Positions 36,150 through 49,730 of a DNA stretch of 64,000 nucleotides are shown here, in pieces. The notes beneath the pieces are model-generated. The model did not search any database. It was not told where the DNA came from and saw only the letters and a program-made list of their open reading frames with translations. Position numbers and translations under genes: made by a program. This DNA is from Atopsyche davidsoni (Eukaryota > Arthropoda > Insecta > Trichoptera > Hydrobiosidae), in contig JAILWY010000007.1 in the NCBI GenBank assembly GCA_022113835.1, forward strand, positions 9,215,001-9,279,000. Reading direction: 5' to 3'. Position 1 is the first letter of the stretch. Each line of letters starts with the position of its first letter.

Positions 36150-36290
36150 GCTGGTAATTGATAATCTATGTGACCTCTTGACCTACAGCGTTTGCATATC
36201 CCTAGCAACTGTGCTGGGTCAAAGGTCAGTGACTACCTATGCAGTCGTTATTGATTTGTCTTCGCCTTCATTCACAGTTTGCTTGCAGCG
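36150..36290 (+). promoter_or_regulatory. putative intronic enhancer with nuclear-receptor repeats
   Basis: 36216-36228 is GGGTCA-A-AGGTCA, a DR1 nuclear-receptor element. 36171-36184 is TGACCT-CT-TGACCT, a DR2 on the other strand. Between them lie an octamer-like TTTGCATAT (36191) and CCTAGCAAC (RFX-like). Two paired half-site repeats within 60 bases of AT-rich intron are unlikely by chance. HNF4, USP and related insect receptors bind DR1 sites; which one, if any, is inference. Confidence 0.45.
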
Positions 36291-37924
36291 GCAATGCACC
36301 GACCAACCAGTGTGATCATTCAAAAAGTATTGTTACATATGACTAAAGCATTGTTAAAAATAGATTTGCTCGTGGAAAAAAAAAATGGAGTATCGCAGAT
36401 TTAACCAGTATTTCCTTGAAATATCAGCTTTTACTCTGTCATGAGAATAACTATATTTTAGATTATTTGAATGAAAAATAAATATAAAACGACTATTGCG
36501 TCGGTAATATTAAAGATATAACTTGTGAATCCTTAAGAGGCAAGTTCTGTATTAAGTATTTCTATGAGAAACGATTTGTAGATCAAATTAAATCAAAACG
36601 TTGATATTTACATTTCTTCAGTGAATTTACACGTAAATTATTTGAATAGTATTACACAGTTTTTTTTATTTATTTTATCACTTTTTCAGAACTTGGTATT
36701 ACTTTCACTATTCAAATTCGATGAATAATTGAAAGTTCTACTATAACTGTCTTGCTTTCTTTGCTACTAATAATATTGCATTTGATTTATTTATAAATTA
36801 TCAAAACCAACAGATTTATCTTGTGATTTTAACACAAAATATTTGCAGTGTGTGCTAACAAGCCTGAACTTTATCTGCGTTAAAATTCAAGAGCATATAC
36901 GTTTCGGAGAAATCGCAGGAAATGAGACATTACTTGAGAAATTTATATTCGCTTACACTCGACATAGAGTGCGCAAATGTCAAATTCAAACCTAAATTTA
37001 TTATAAAATGTGGCTTATATTTGCTCTTAAAATATCCACAATCTTATGGTCTTTGTAAAATCATCAGAAAAGGTGTTAAAATTAACAAAAAAATGCTTTT
37101 GAAAAGATTTCGATATATGCTTTAAGGACTCTAAATCGTATATTGATTGTGCGATTCTGAGCTATCAACCACTGATTGATTCATAATATGATTGAGCATT
37201 ACACTTTTATTATGCAACATATACTTAATGACTATATAAAAAAGAGTTATGCGATACGTTTAAAGCTCTTAAACCGGTTTTGATTCCTTGGTGGCCCTTT
37301 CAGTGCAGGTACATTGTATGAAAATATCGTAAAATGTCTCATTACGATATGCGGAGTTGTTACCACGACTTATAGTTTATTTTTTACGAATGAGTGGATT
37401 CAAAACCTAAACATGCAACTTTACCCACTAAATATACTAATAATGGATTGATAACAAATACCAAATTGCAATGAAATTATAATATGTTCACATTTGTTTG
37501 ATAGAGCTCTCGCCGTTTCAGGGCTTCTTCAGACTAAGATGAGAATGCTCACAAACAAAAATTATCGTTATCTTATGGCCGTTTGGCTATTCATGTTTGT
37601 TTTTTTTAAATATGAAATGATACAAATTTAATCAGCCACTCGTGGATAATAAAATAATGTTGGGTAGTTTTAATATTTTATAAAAATATAAAGACGTGAT
37701 TTTTATGAACGAAATTTTGCGTTCGAGTATTCCTGGATAATTTGCAATAGAGCAAAAGAGGAATATATATTATAAAAAAATTATCTAGTAGAAGTGTTTT
37801 ACTAGATAAATAAGTAATAAACTTTAGTATGAATTAAACGCATATTATTTTGAGCACCCAAATGAAAAGGGACATGCCGATTACGTCAATCATGTTAATA
37901 TGAATGAAAAGATAAACCGTTATT

Positions 37925-37966
37925 TTTGATAGAAGACCTCTTTAATTATGATGATCTTCTATCAAA
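37925..37966. repeat. perfect 12-bp stem hairpin
   Basis: TTTGATAGAAGA (37925-37936) and its exact reverse complement (37955-37966) flank an 18-base loop. Confidence 0.8.
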
Positions 37967-40029
37967 TGGTATTTAATTACCAAAATACATATTTCCACAA
38001 TCCCAATATGAATTTATCATCGGTCGACACTCTCGAAATCCATATAAAGCTATTTCGCTCACATATGCTCGTATCAACACCTAGCACGATTACAGAATTG
38101 GTTCAAAAAAAAAGGTCATCACTATAAGTCCGATAAAGCAGTCGAAGGCCGCATTAGAAAAAAAAAAACTAAGTTATAGCATATCGCATTAATAACGAGC
38201 ACAGGTGATTGTGTAGCTGAAATCCATAATTACCTGGTGTTGTGTTCTCTGTCGAAACAATGGAGATTTAATAATCCGTGAACTTTACGACTCACGGTTC
38301 CGATATGCGTGCATTGTGAAGCCGACACCTGATGCTCTATTATAATATTTGCATTAGCTGACTGCAGCTTGAAGGATTCCAGCTAATAAGTAAATGCAAC
38401 TTGAGACTGTACTGTGATTTGCATTTCTTATATTTGCTTGCTAAGGATGTCTGGACCTCATACAGCCACAAAGCGAAATTTAAAATTTATACTTTTGAAA
38501 TCTAATTCATGTTTGCTGACCACGAAGAAGACCTCGACACATTTCAATTCTGCCACAATCATGCAATTATTCATTATCTCTTGGTTCAAAGTCTACACGT
38601 TTTTTTTGCACAGCCGCATTTGCAGCTGCTTGCCTCTTACTTTTGAGGAGTAGGATGATTATTAACTCGTTGTTCTCAGATCATCTGAGCTAAGGTTTCT
38701 CCCATTTGTGCAATAGACAAAAACATGCAAGGAAAATTTATATTTGAATACTTGATTTCTAAAAAAAATTTGTATAATTAAAATAGCTACGAATGAAGCA
38801 TTTTTTATTTTATAAAATATTTATTTTTTTGTTAATTTAAATTTTAATCAATATCTGTATTTATTCCCGTATTTCTCATTGTTTTCATTCCCAATATTAA
38901 AGATGTAGACATCAGTTAGGGTGCTTACCTTATGGGGGTGGCTCTGTCTAGACAACCCCCACAGGACGATGCCTTCTCTTTGTCCAAAACTGCATTTGAG
39001 TCTGAACTTTATGTACCCTTTAAATATATATTTTGAGTTGAAGCAGAGCGTACCTGTGAAGTACATTAAATTTTACTGCCGAAAGTGCAATGCCTTGGAG
39101 TTTTCTTTGTGGACTTCTGTTTTTTTTTTCTTCTTTCAATCAGAATGAAAGCATTGATCGAGAAGTAATTGGCTACGGCTTGGAACATGTTAAAAATACA
39201 GTCTGAATATTTTTGCACGGACCCTGAGATTTTTTTCTGTAGAGACGTGCAGTCAGTGAAAATAAAAGCTATTGTATGTCTTAAATACATTTTCAAGCTA
39301 CTTGTAAGGTTGTTCCTGAATACAATAGCTTCAGAAAAACCTTAATAAAGATGAAGCTTAACGATGATTTGCAAATTAATAAAACTGTTTGATCAAATTT
39401 AAGATTTGATGGTAATAATCGAAAGGATCTGTATGGATATTTCATGTAATATTTTTACTTTTAAATTGTGTTTGTAGTTATAACAATCATAATTTATTTT
39501 AATGATATTTTTTATATGACCGCACTCGAAACGTAAAAACCATTTTATAGTGGCTTAGTAGTAAGAAACGTATCCTTTAAAGAGTCCCAAACGGATGTTA
39601 TCAAGTCCCTGATTGCTATGCTTATTATATATTGTATATGAAGAAAAATAACACGTATTATTATGAAAGGCTTGTCTCGAAGCATTTATATTTGAATGGT
39701 AATCCATTGAGTATAATAATGCGATGATAGGTCTTTACTCTTTAAATGCCAATAAATGTTCAGATTAAGTTGTATTATATGCACATATTCACTGTCAGGT
39801 AAACAGGACATCCTTTCTGCTGGGCTGTCAGCTGTCAGGATGTGCTGCAGACGCTCACGACTTCTCCTCTGCCCTTCCTGACTCACGACCGTCCAGCAAA
39901 TATGGACATCACGCCGTGACCGGGAAAGCTGTCTTATGAATTATTTTATTTGTATGCATTGGGCAACATTCAAATAATATACATCATAAAACTTATAATC
40001 ACTTAAACAAAAATAAATCTAAACTATTG

Positions 40030-40090
40030 AAGTCGAAGGTCTAAAATGAGGCTTTGACTCGAAAACCGGAGGGTCGAACTTCCCTCGTAG
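40030..40090 (+). repeat. tRNA-like SINE fragment
   Basis: 40069-40086 reads GAGGG-TCGAACTT-CCCTC, a T-arm-like stem with a B-box core. Sequence upstream is only loosely tRNA-like. Confidence 0.35.
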
Positions 40091-42094
40091 AATTCATTTA
40101 TTAACTCTTAATCTACGTGAACTGAAACGATATCTAAAAGCAAACTTATTTATGTAGCATTTCTATAAATAAATCTACTTACCCTATTCATCTTTTACTA
40201 CAAAGGTTTCATCCTATACGATAGCACAAAGAGCACAAAATCCTTTGACCCGTCCGGACTTCTTTGTATCTTTTGTGTTAGATCAATATCTCAATTCCAA
40301 TTGAAACCGTAATTGGGTTTGGAATTCTCACCAATTGGTATTCAATTAATCTACAGAATAATAATACGTTTTTAGATCTAAAAGTGTCTTAAATATGACA
40401 TTAATAATATTTTCTAAACATTTTTTAAAACGTCTTACTTTGCACGTACTTTTTTACTAGCAATTTATAACATCTGTTTAATTAAAAAAATACTCGACAA
40501 TGCTGGTGTAACTTTTCACAGTCATAATTAATATTTTAGACATAATTTATTATTTATTAATTATATATACACAATCCTCGGCTTTCGCTTGTGAATTTGA
40601 ACTCAAAAGTACCTTTTTCTTTTAAACTTATATTATATATATTCATTATAGTCTAAACAGATACTTTACAATTCAACGATTTTTTACGTATTTTAAAATT
40701 TAATACTAGTCCTATGTAACACCAATCATGGTGATACTTTACGTGTTTTTTTTTCATACAAAGGTTGTTTAATTTAGCAGGATTATTTTTTATCAAATTA
40801 ATACAGCTGCTTGCTCAGATTTTGAACTCACTGTACGCGTTTGCTTCTTATGTATTATTAGATTTAGTTGTCTGTTCTCTCCACCCATCCAGCCACCCAC
40901 ACGTGTATAAAACTGTAATGGCTGAAGTCTAGGTTCTGCAGTGTGCACAGATGCCTCTGAGATATCGACCCGCTGTGAGTCACCCCAGTGTTGCCATGTA
41001 CCTCCACGGAAAGGTACCCCTTCAGATTGAGTACCTACTCTTTCTCAAACTCTGGTTTACACGTGGGTATAGACGGTCCAACCTAAACAGGTAAAACGAT
41101 AGTTTTAATCAATTAGTATTATTTCAATCGTAATAGAGTTTATTTTTGAGCCGAACATGATATCGTGGGCGAAGCAAAATGTCATTGGCCTGGGAATTTT
41201 TTTACACCCACTCACAGGCCAAATTAAATAATTATGACAATCTTAGAATCTTTATCTAGATTTCTTTAGTTATATAGAAGTAAGCTAAGGGTGGTTACTT
41301 CCTATGTGTTTTAATATAAAAATCTTGAGGTTTTGAACTTAATTATTTTGAAGTTAAAATTCCTGAAATACAGAAGCGTCTGTATGGTTGTTTCTCACAA
41401 TGCATAATTGTATTTTAACAATGAACTCAAAAACGTCTCAATATAAAACACTGTAATTGAATTATTTATTAGAAAAACAATCCAACGATTTATTTTTAAT
41501 TCAAGTGTGTTTACATATAAATAATGGAATATTAGTAAACAAATATTTTAATTAATTCAGCATGTTTGTATATATGTATAATGCATTGTGCTGAATGCTT
41601 CATGTATGTATACTAATAAAAGCAAAACAATAGTAAACTATAATGAATGCCTTCCGACAATAATTTCTGAGTCATTATTTTTGCAATAACTCGTTAAAAG
41701 ACTGAATAAATACATTTGTAATTGCTATCTGCAAATTGTGCTTATATTATGTTTAGATCATCATCAAGCATGTTCAAAATTAGTGTACATTATAACAATT
41801 CAACTTTTTTATAAATCACAAAATAATCACTTAAACAGTGGCGTGCAAAAAGCATTGATTTTTTATCTTTAGTCCAAGAGCGGGAGACATCCCAGCTCAT
41901 ACAATCCGAGAATTTTAAGAATGGGTAGCCAAAAGAAAAGAGGCAGGTTGAGGTATTTTATCGAAAGGTTCAATTATACTTCATGCTTCATGGTATTTTA
42001 TGTTAAATTTATGCTCAGCAAGGTTGTGGCTATATTTAATTTATACAATTTTAAGATAATTTATTCGCTTATGACACGCCTCAGTGTTTTTTTT

Positions 42095-42135
42095 TACAAG
42101 TCCTATGGGATTTGAACCCACCTCCACATTTTATT
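42095..42135 (-). repeat. tRNA-like B-box fragment
   Basis: The minus strand reads GTGGG-TTCAAAT-CCCAT (plus 42121-42105), a T-arm with one G-T pair. It is followed by an A-rich tract, as in SINEs. No A-box is clear upstream. Confidence 0.4.
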
Positions 42136-45100
42136 TAATGATGAATTTTATGTCGTGTACTTTGGCGTATAAAATGCAGAAGTTATACTTATGACAACAT
42201 TTGAATATATTTTTAGTCTTCACCGATGTTTTCCGCTTTTTTCACTTACATAATAAGCCACTTGTATGTTTTACTTATTTTTATTTACATAATAAATAAT
42301 TTACGTAATAATTAATTAGAATCCACTGCGGACCATCGCTGTTCACACAGAGCTCACTATACCTGTAGGAAAGTACATTCCTCCCTCAGTTTGCACTTGG
42401 CGGAAATTCCTCTCACGGGCAAATGGTAGAATTTTCAGGCCATTTTTGTTTATTTATTTTCCGGTTAGTATGAATGCTCGTGGCATGCTCCGTGCGTAAA
42501 CACTGCTTGTTGTTGCATTCCAATTCGTAAATTCGAAGCACGGCTCTAACTGCCAAGGTACAGCCTTTTTTATACGTAGATCTCGATATGCAATGCTGAA
42601 TTTGATCAAGATTTATACTTGAATAATATTTGTTTTACCTAGGAATCTGATTTGATATAATTAAGGTAATCGATGCAAGCACGAACGACAAATATCCGAA
42701 GCGAAAAAATATTTTTACTTCGACACTTCTTGTGGCTTTGTAGGGGTTCGAATTAAAATGTGAATTTATTTTTTACGATTTTTTTCGTCGTTTTATACGT
42801 GAATCCTATCCAACTAACTTGTATGAGTATAAAATGAGAATTTATAAAAAAATATTTAATACTAATCATTGGTTCATCATCGACCATCTTTATTGATATC
42901 ACAAATAAAATGTGGAAGTTTTTTTTATGAATCTATGATTTTTTTAAATCAACTTTATCGTATTTATATGGAAATTATAAAACAAATATACAATTAAGAT
43001 ATTAACGGGCTGTTTAATCATAGGAATTATTTTAGTCATACGGATTATGTACGTATATTTAAAAAAATATATATTTACATACATTTTTTTTTTTATTAAA
43101 GATAAGAGCTTCCAATAATATCGTATGCTAAGCTTAAAATATGCACCTAACAAAAAAACTTTAAGTATAGGCATTTATTTCAAGGAATCATAGTTTTGTA
43201 TATTTTGTAGGAAACAATGGCTTTCTGTCATTAATCATGTAAAATAATTTTATATTTTTGTACTGACGTCTTATTGGATAAATGCGTTGTTTATACTACA
43301 TTTTTAAAAGCATGCGGGGATCGGCCATTCGTCACCTCGGCTTTCAAGAAATACAAATGCGTGTTACCAACCAGCTTGGCTGATTAACTCGGAGATGCTC
43401 CCATATCTTCAGTATCGTGCAGCATTCATCCTCCATTAAGTTCGGTGTTTTACGTTCGCCTCTATATCCGTATGCCACTTAACTTTTCGATGCCTAAAAT
43501 AAACCCACCAATACGTCATGTGCTTTTGGTCGGGCCGTAAACAAGAAGCAAATTGAAAGGAGCTTTTCATTATATCGGAATATGTAATCTTAGTATAGAT
43601 TTATACTTATTTTGGTAGCTTAAAATATCAGTTCCTCTTGAAGCCTGTGTTGATTTTCTTTGTTTCAATATTTCAGCTTTAAACTAAATCAATATGGAGA
43701 TCAACGGTAACGTAATCCTCGTGTGGAGAATGCTTATAAAAATCTAAATTAATTTGTACTGATGAAGGCTTGAACGACGAAAGTGTTTACAAACAAAAAT
43801 AATTGTAATAAACTTTAAATTCGTTTTAAATCATGAAAATTTTGACTACGTCTTATCTAGCAAGTTCCAACTCTTTACCACATTTAAGTAATATCTCTAT
43901 GTTTTAGCTGCAAATCACAGCGTATAATTATTTTTTCAGTGTTAGTTATTCGAATATTAGTCAGTATGCAATACGTTTGAAGCCTTTTGGTTTTATTAAA
44001 TACCCAACCGAATAATAAATTCTTCTTTCCATTGGATCATCCGCAGTAAATACTATACGTGTCTGAATTGCTAAGTTGACGGCCTCGTCATAATCAATAT
44101 ACTACGCAATCGTCAAATATGGGAAGCCATACTTGAGATTCTTTATTTACTTTATTAAAAATAAACACTCGTAAAAATAACCGGGGTCTGGAGGTCTCAC
44201 ACCTCTGCAAGGTAGGAATTTCGTTAGGTAATGCGTCGATATTACCAATTCGGATACACAGTGAAAGTAAATGTTAAAGCTACGCATGTACTTATTCAAA
44301 ATTTTAATCTTCAATTTTTTTTGTTTGTATACGGATCCTTCAAGCTTTGATTGAGTCCCAAATGAACGCAGGCTTTAATAAATAGCTCAAAATACGTGTT
44401 CCCTAGTTACCTCTTTATCACCGACCGGCGACCAGACTAGTTTATTTTTATCAGTATTATAAAAAAAGCAGTGGCTTGGCGTCCCATACAATTGGTTATC
44501 TCAACAAAGTTGTTTGACTTCGAAGCCTTCGACAGGCTAAGCAATTTGACTTGATACATTTCCTCAAATATTTACGTCTTTGTAGTAACTGATGGTGTTC
44601 TTGTGGTCACCAGAGATTTTAATGATTGAAAAAAAAACAGTAGCTAAATCTGAAGTATAATTATGTCAGTAAAGTCGGCACAAGTCTCGCTTTCAGATTT
44701 ACCTTATAGCTTTGTATTTGTTCAGAAATTCGTGCGTGAAAAAACCCCTTGAGAATAACCCGTAACATTTCACCAGCGTAACAGCTCGTCCCTGAGGTTC
44801 ACCACAAGAAAACAAATAAATAACCTGTCTACAGAGCTTATTATAAATTTCAAAATACAACCTAATCCACAGGTTAATATTTTTTATGTTTGTCACGGTG
44901 AAATTTTATTATTAGGGCTTACACCCGCCCAAGTCAATAAATTGCAATTTATTGTTTTGTTATGTAGGCTTCGGATTTTGTATATATATATATAGGTTTT
45001 TGTGTGCCAGCTTTGCAGACTATTAAATTCCAGATACGTTTTGCCTGTGATTTATTTTAACTTCCTTGCTTATCTGCTTTGTCCGTTGACTCCTTCCTAC

Positions 45101-47266
45101 TCCCAAAGAACAGCGCAGTTTATAGACTCTTCGTTAATGTTGGGTTCATCTCGCTCGCGGATTAAGTGATATGGATGTCATGCATTTTCAGGACCATTTG
45201 GAGCACTCGCCTAGTTTGCCACGCGGCCCAGATGTATATTCGCTAAAGCAATCAGTCCGCCATCCACGCCAGTCGGGATAAATTAATGACATCATAATAT
45301 GAATCTAAATCACTCAAAGGTCAACGCTAATGACACATCTCCACCAGATGGGCGCCGCGGCACACATTACCGGCCATAGCTGGAGTGTGCGCCGACTGCA
45401 ATGCGATTTTCTACTTACGCCGACGGCGCATGAACCGTGTCAACCATGTCGACATCTGCCCCGTCCTGCTTTGTGTTTTGCTCTCAAACGAATTTTATTG
45501 CTTCTTAGAATTACAGCTATTGTTGCGTACTCTGAAAGTCAACATTATTTAAGATTGTTCTTCGAGACAATAGTAAAGACTTCGACTCTCCGCGCCTATT
45601 ATCTGAGTGATTTCAAATATCTGTTCAGCTTCCACATTAGCTCGACACATTATCAAGATTACAAAAAAAAAAAATTGACGACGCGCCAAGTGTACCGTCT
45701 TTACCAGATGATGTTACTTAGATACTTAGCTGGTCTCCTGTAAACACCCTGTAGTTTCCTGTTGTATAACAGCATATCTAGATTTTATATGTTCATATTT
45801 ATATTCATGGCACCACAATTTTAAGCGACCTGCTATAGTATATTGCATTTTACAGTATTTTTTTCAATAGAAAGAGTATGATAAATTATTGGTTCGGTGG
45901 CTGTAAATGAAACACGCAAAGTATTACGGTTGTCCTCGTAACCTGAATTCCATAGTTGCAATAAATTACGTTTGATTTATGCATTTGATAAATGGAAGAT
46001 GACTTGCCGTCGCGCTGGTTGAAAGACCTGATTTTATCACAAAGAGGTACTTTTTCCTGTGGATATATCTGCAGTCAACTGAAATAATATTAACAATATT
46101 TTTTTGCGCTTCCTTTGTTGGGAATCGTAAATAATTGTGATAGTAAGTATTAGTGTGATACTAATATACTCAAGCAATACAATGATCTCTTCCTAAGTTC
46201 TTTAACTCGCCTGCAAGAATATCTGCAAGTCTATAATGTATGCAAATATATTTAAATAGTTCTGGCCTAATCGCGAGTCTTAAAAATAAATTGTTATCTG
46301 CTTTCCTGAACAATAGACGTGCGCTGCGCTAAATACATAATCAACTTGCTTATTCCTGTCTCTAATTAGTCTTTCCGTTGGAAAGGAACGGAGTTGTAAT
46401 CGGTTAAACCGTCAGTGATGATATCGTCAGTGGTCCCGTTGTGTCCGATAGCAGTAACTGCTGCATGCGAAATAGCAGTCGAGGGTGTCGCTTCCTGCGT
46501 TGACAATTCTTATCGCAGCAGTTCCGGTGGATGGAAATACTAAAAAAATGACAGAACAAAACAAGGAATGTGTGCGTTGACAGACAATGCTCATTTCCCT
46601 TTCATTATCATAAAAACCATGATAAAGCACTTCATTTAATAACATGTGTTATAATAAATAATTATATTTTTTCAATATAATAAATAAATTATCAAAGGAC
46701 AATAGAATATTAGGTGTTAAGTCGCGTAATTTCAATGAATTAATGATACGTTTCATTCTTAAGAAATGTCTTCAGAACTAGAGCCAAAACGTCAGATCAA
46801 AATCTTACACTTGATGCGACTTGAATTCCAGGTAACATCGCATTTATTGTACAATATCCTAAATTTATTAAAATTTTAACAATTAAAGGTCTAAAAAAAT
46901 GGAGCATAAAATAGAAACATTGAAGTCAGAATTAATAATTTTTTTAGGACCAGATATTGAATTTACATAGCGCTGCGTGAATATTCGGATGTTGCCATTC
47001 ATCATATTTAAAAAAGTGTATTTTTTTTAAATTTGTAGCTGTCAGAATAATTGAACGCACACTCTCGAAGCCTACTTTTCCGTTTCCGTTCGCGTAACAA
47101 TGACGCGCGCCCACTGGCCACCGGATTTACCGTTGACCTCTGTAAATAAATGCCACCTATAAATCATATTTACTGTCCGAGTCGCACTTGTCAAACTCGA
47201 TGCCGCATCCTAGTTGATCGGATTTCCCGACTGGTTAGAAAAACACACCCAAAGCTCAGGGGAAAA

Positions 47267-47284
47267 CCTAACCTAACCTAACCC
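47267..47284 (-). repeat. interstitial telomere-type run (TTAGG)n
   Basis: CCTAACCTAACCTAACCC: three perfect copies of the insect telomere unit on the minus strand plus a partial fourth. Confidence 0.75.
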
Positions 47285-47680
47285 TTGTTTTTAGAAACCG
47301 TCAGGTAATCGTCCAGCTCTAGCGGCATCTCCTTTATTATTTAGCTCACAGTCAAAAATAAAAAGTTTTGAATCAAACTTGCGGGGAAGGTCGCTCTAGG
47401 CATGATTATAATCATATGCTGCATTCCTAAATACATAAAAAAATATTAGAAAAATAATAATACAATATTATATAAGTCATTAAGACGTAGACAGGTCAAG
47501 GAGAGGTCTTCACTGAGTTCTCTCCAGTATTCCTTTTTATTCTTGACAGTCTTTTAAACTGCTTTCCACCATCCATGTGACGCCAGGTAGCTGCCGAAGT
47601 CGTGTCCTGTTAGAATTTAACTTAACCGATGCAGAAATAAGTTCACGTTAACCGTTATAAGAAAATCGCGAACGTTTTAA

Positions 47681-47730
47681 GAATCGAGGCGCCTTACGAG
47701 CGAGATCAGGTCGAATCCCGTTGAGGTTTT
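47681..47730 (+). repeat. SINE fragment, tRNA-derived
   Basis: GCGCCTTACGAGCGAGATC then GGTCGAATCCC. This shares its layout with 61099-61133 (GCGCCTTGACCGAGAGATC then TTCGATCCC), so both belong to one tRNA-derived family. Confidence 0.45.
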
Positions 47731-48212
47731 GCATGCAACTTGAGGGGGATACTTATGAAAGTGGAATAAAAAAAACATACTGCGGTATGCATGGCCTGAG
47801 ATTGAAGTAAATAAGCAAGCGTAATAACTGTATCGTACACCTGTTCTATCATATGAAACTATTAAAGGTTGTCTTCTGCGTGGCTAATTCGTTGTTGCGT
47901 GTACTTTCGCGTCGTTTTGAGGCATTCTCAGTAACGCGTCTGTGCCACTATTGTGCTGAGTCTGGGTCCAGGCCGACAGCTGGTGGGGTGAGGAGTGATT
48001 ACCAATTAACTACTCATGATTGAAGCGGCCAGTCGGATGCCTGCATTCTGCTGTGCACATCTGGTGCTCCCTCCGTGGGCCTCCTGCATACTTATATCGA
48101 ATATAATCAATCATTGTGAAACAAAATCTCAAACCTAAACATAAACATATCATTTTTAGGTAATCGACTCACACTTGAAACAACGACAAAAATTCTTGAT
48201 ATTATTTCACGA

Positions 48213-48290
48213 CACTGAGAAAATTCGAACTTACCTTCACGGCTATTGGGGCACTGTGCTCTTTGCCAATTGAGCTATAGGCTACTGTAA
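48213..48290 (-). repeat. tRNA-derived SINE head or tRNA pseudogene
   Basis: On the minus strand, GTAGCCTATAGCTCAATTGG begins a tRNA-like segment with a perfect D-arm (GCTC-AATTGGCAAA-GAGC) and, at the right distance, a B-box core GTTCGAAT. The outer ends (GTAGCCT and TCAGTG) do not pair and the T-stem is weak, so it is not a functional tRNA. Confidence 0.6.
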
Positions 48291-48559
48291 TTAAGTAAAG
48301 ATTTGCAAGCATTTTTGGCGTTTATATTAATATAAAAAAGATACACGTGAAAGTAGTTTTATAAATTTAGAGTATCTTGATATAGATACGGAGCAAAAAA
48401 TAATTTAATCATATTATTTATGTCTTCACTTGTCATGTCAATTTTCATTAAGTGAAGCTAAGGATGTTCAATGGGCACAATGTTTTAAATTTTATTTTAA
48501 TAAAAGTAAATATGGATGAACAGAGCCTTGTAAAAAATTACGATACTTGTAAAAAGCAA

Positions 48560-48684
48560 GCTACACACGCAGCGACACAACTTGCAATTTTGTTTCTTTT
48601 ATATTGTCCTAAATAAACAACGCAAAAGAAGACGCCATTGACCAATTGCGAATCTGTTGCAAGTTGTGTCGCGACGTGTGTAGA
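48560..48684. mobile_element. hairpin MITE, copy A
   Basis: Left arm CTACACACGCAGCGACACAA then CTTGCAA (48561-48587). The right arm is its inverted match, TTGCAAGTTGTGTCGCGACG then TGTGTAG (48657-48683). About 125 bp, no open frame. One of four related copies between 48.5 and 52.3 kb. Confidence 0.8.
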
Positions 48685-49169
48685 CGAAATCTGAAGTGTA
48701 TTTAGAAGATTATGTATATCTTTACTATCTAAACAGTAATATTTTTTTAGTATAGTACAGTTGTTGTTGAGTTACTTCACAATATCAATAAAACAGAAAT
48801 AGGTCATCTGCCGTGCTATCTTCACATGATTGCTCATATCTCACTGCATATTGAAATACGAAATCACATTCAGTAAACAATGTGCGCCGTTCACAGACTC
48901 GTCTTCTTGCCATTAAAATAGTATTAAGCCAATAGAAAGGCGATTGCCGCAGAACAATGCATATGTCAGAGTCTTTCACTCAAGAAATTATTCCTACCGA
49001 GATGAAAGTCCCATTGGACGAGTCTTGACTTCTTGCAGCAGAACAGCGGAGCGAGTCACGGTTTCTTAGAACTCCGGCTCAAGAAGCCGACCGTCCCACG
49101 GTGCTCCCGAATAATGTGGCAAAAACTTGCACGGAATCTGAAATGCATTTTTAAAATGAGGCAGATGCC

Positions 49170-49211
49170 TTTTTTTGGACAACCGCGTGCATTCCGCGCA
49201 GTCCAAAAAAA
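49170..49211. repeat. small inverted repeat
   Basis: TTTTTTTGGAC (49170-49180) and its exact reverse complement (49201-49211) enclose a second short CGCG palindromic pair. Further imperfect matches extend outward (TTGCACGGAAT near 49129 against ATTCCGCGCA at 49191). Confidence 0.6.
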
Positions 49212-49615
49212 GCATGCAAATTAGCTGTAAGAAATATTTAAAATTGTTGAAGAGGATTTAAATCAACGCTGTAGGAGATGTGCGGGAAAAAAACACCACC
49301 GCGTGAGTCATTCGTTCTGATGAATTTTTAATTATCAAGTATGTAGTTCTCGGTATGAAATCTATAGCCGTGGAGATTGTCATCTGATGATGTGTGTTAA
49401 AAAGCGTCAGAGATTTTGTAGCTCTTAATGACATATTTGATACAATATGACGATGAAACTCGATGCCACACTTACTCAGTTATAGTGGCACGGCATTCTG
49501 TCCATCTGTAAGCATCAGTTCCACACGTGTATAAAATAATTTATAGGTTCGGTTAGGACGTGGGTCCGAAGCCCGTATATTGTTACAAGTTCATAATTTT
49601 ATTTGAAGTCTCCTT

Positions 49616-49730
49616 AAGCCATACACAACGGGACACAGCTTGCAACCAATTGCAATTAGCGAATTGCGTCCTATTTCGCCGCGTGTGTAGCCTGCTATAA
49701 CATCCCTTTCTTTTGGGTGTTTTTTTTTAT
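49616..49730. mobile_element. hairpin MITE, copy B (rearranged)
   Basis: Arm sequence ATACACAACGGGACACAGCT then TGCAA at 49621, and opposite-arm sequence CGCGTGTGTAGCC at 49681. A CCCTTTCTTTTGGGTGTTTT tract follows that matches the loop of copy D. Order is altered relative to the other copies. Confidence 0.6.

Noticed and set aside
38848..39066. Minus-strand exon ending at a strong AAG/GTAAGC donor (plus 38933)
   Set aside because: Open frame exists but no acceptor or recognisable peptide, and low coding character; not enough to call.
45330..45743. 137-codon plus-strand frame
   Set aside because: No recognisable domain, composition drifts to AT-rich with an A-run inside, and no splice or start context. 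The upstream patch may be regulatory (TCAAAGGTCA near 45314), but a gene is not supported.
48213..48290. Functional tRNA gene on the minus strand
   Set aside because: D-arm and B-box are present but acceptor and T-stems do not pair.
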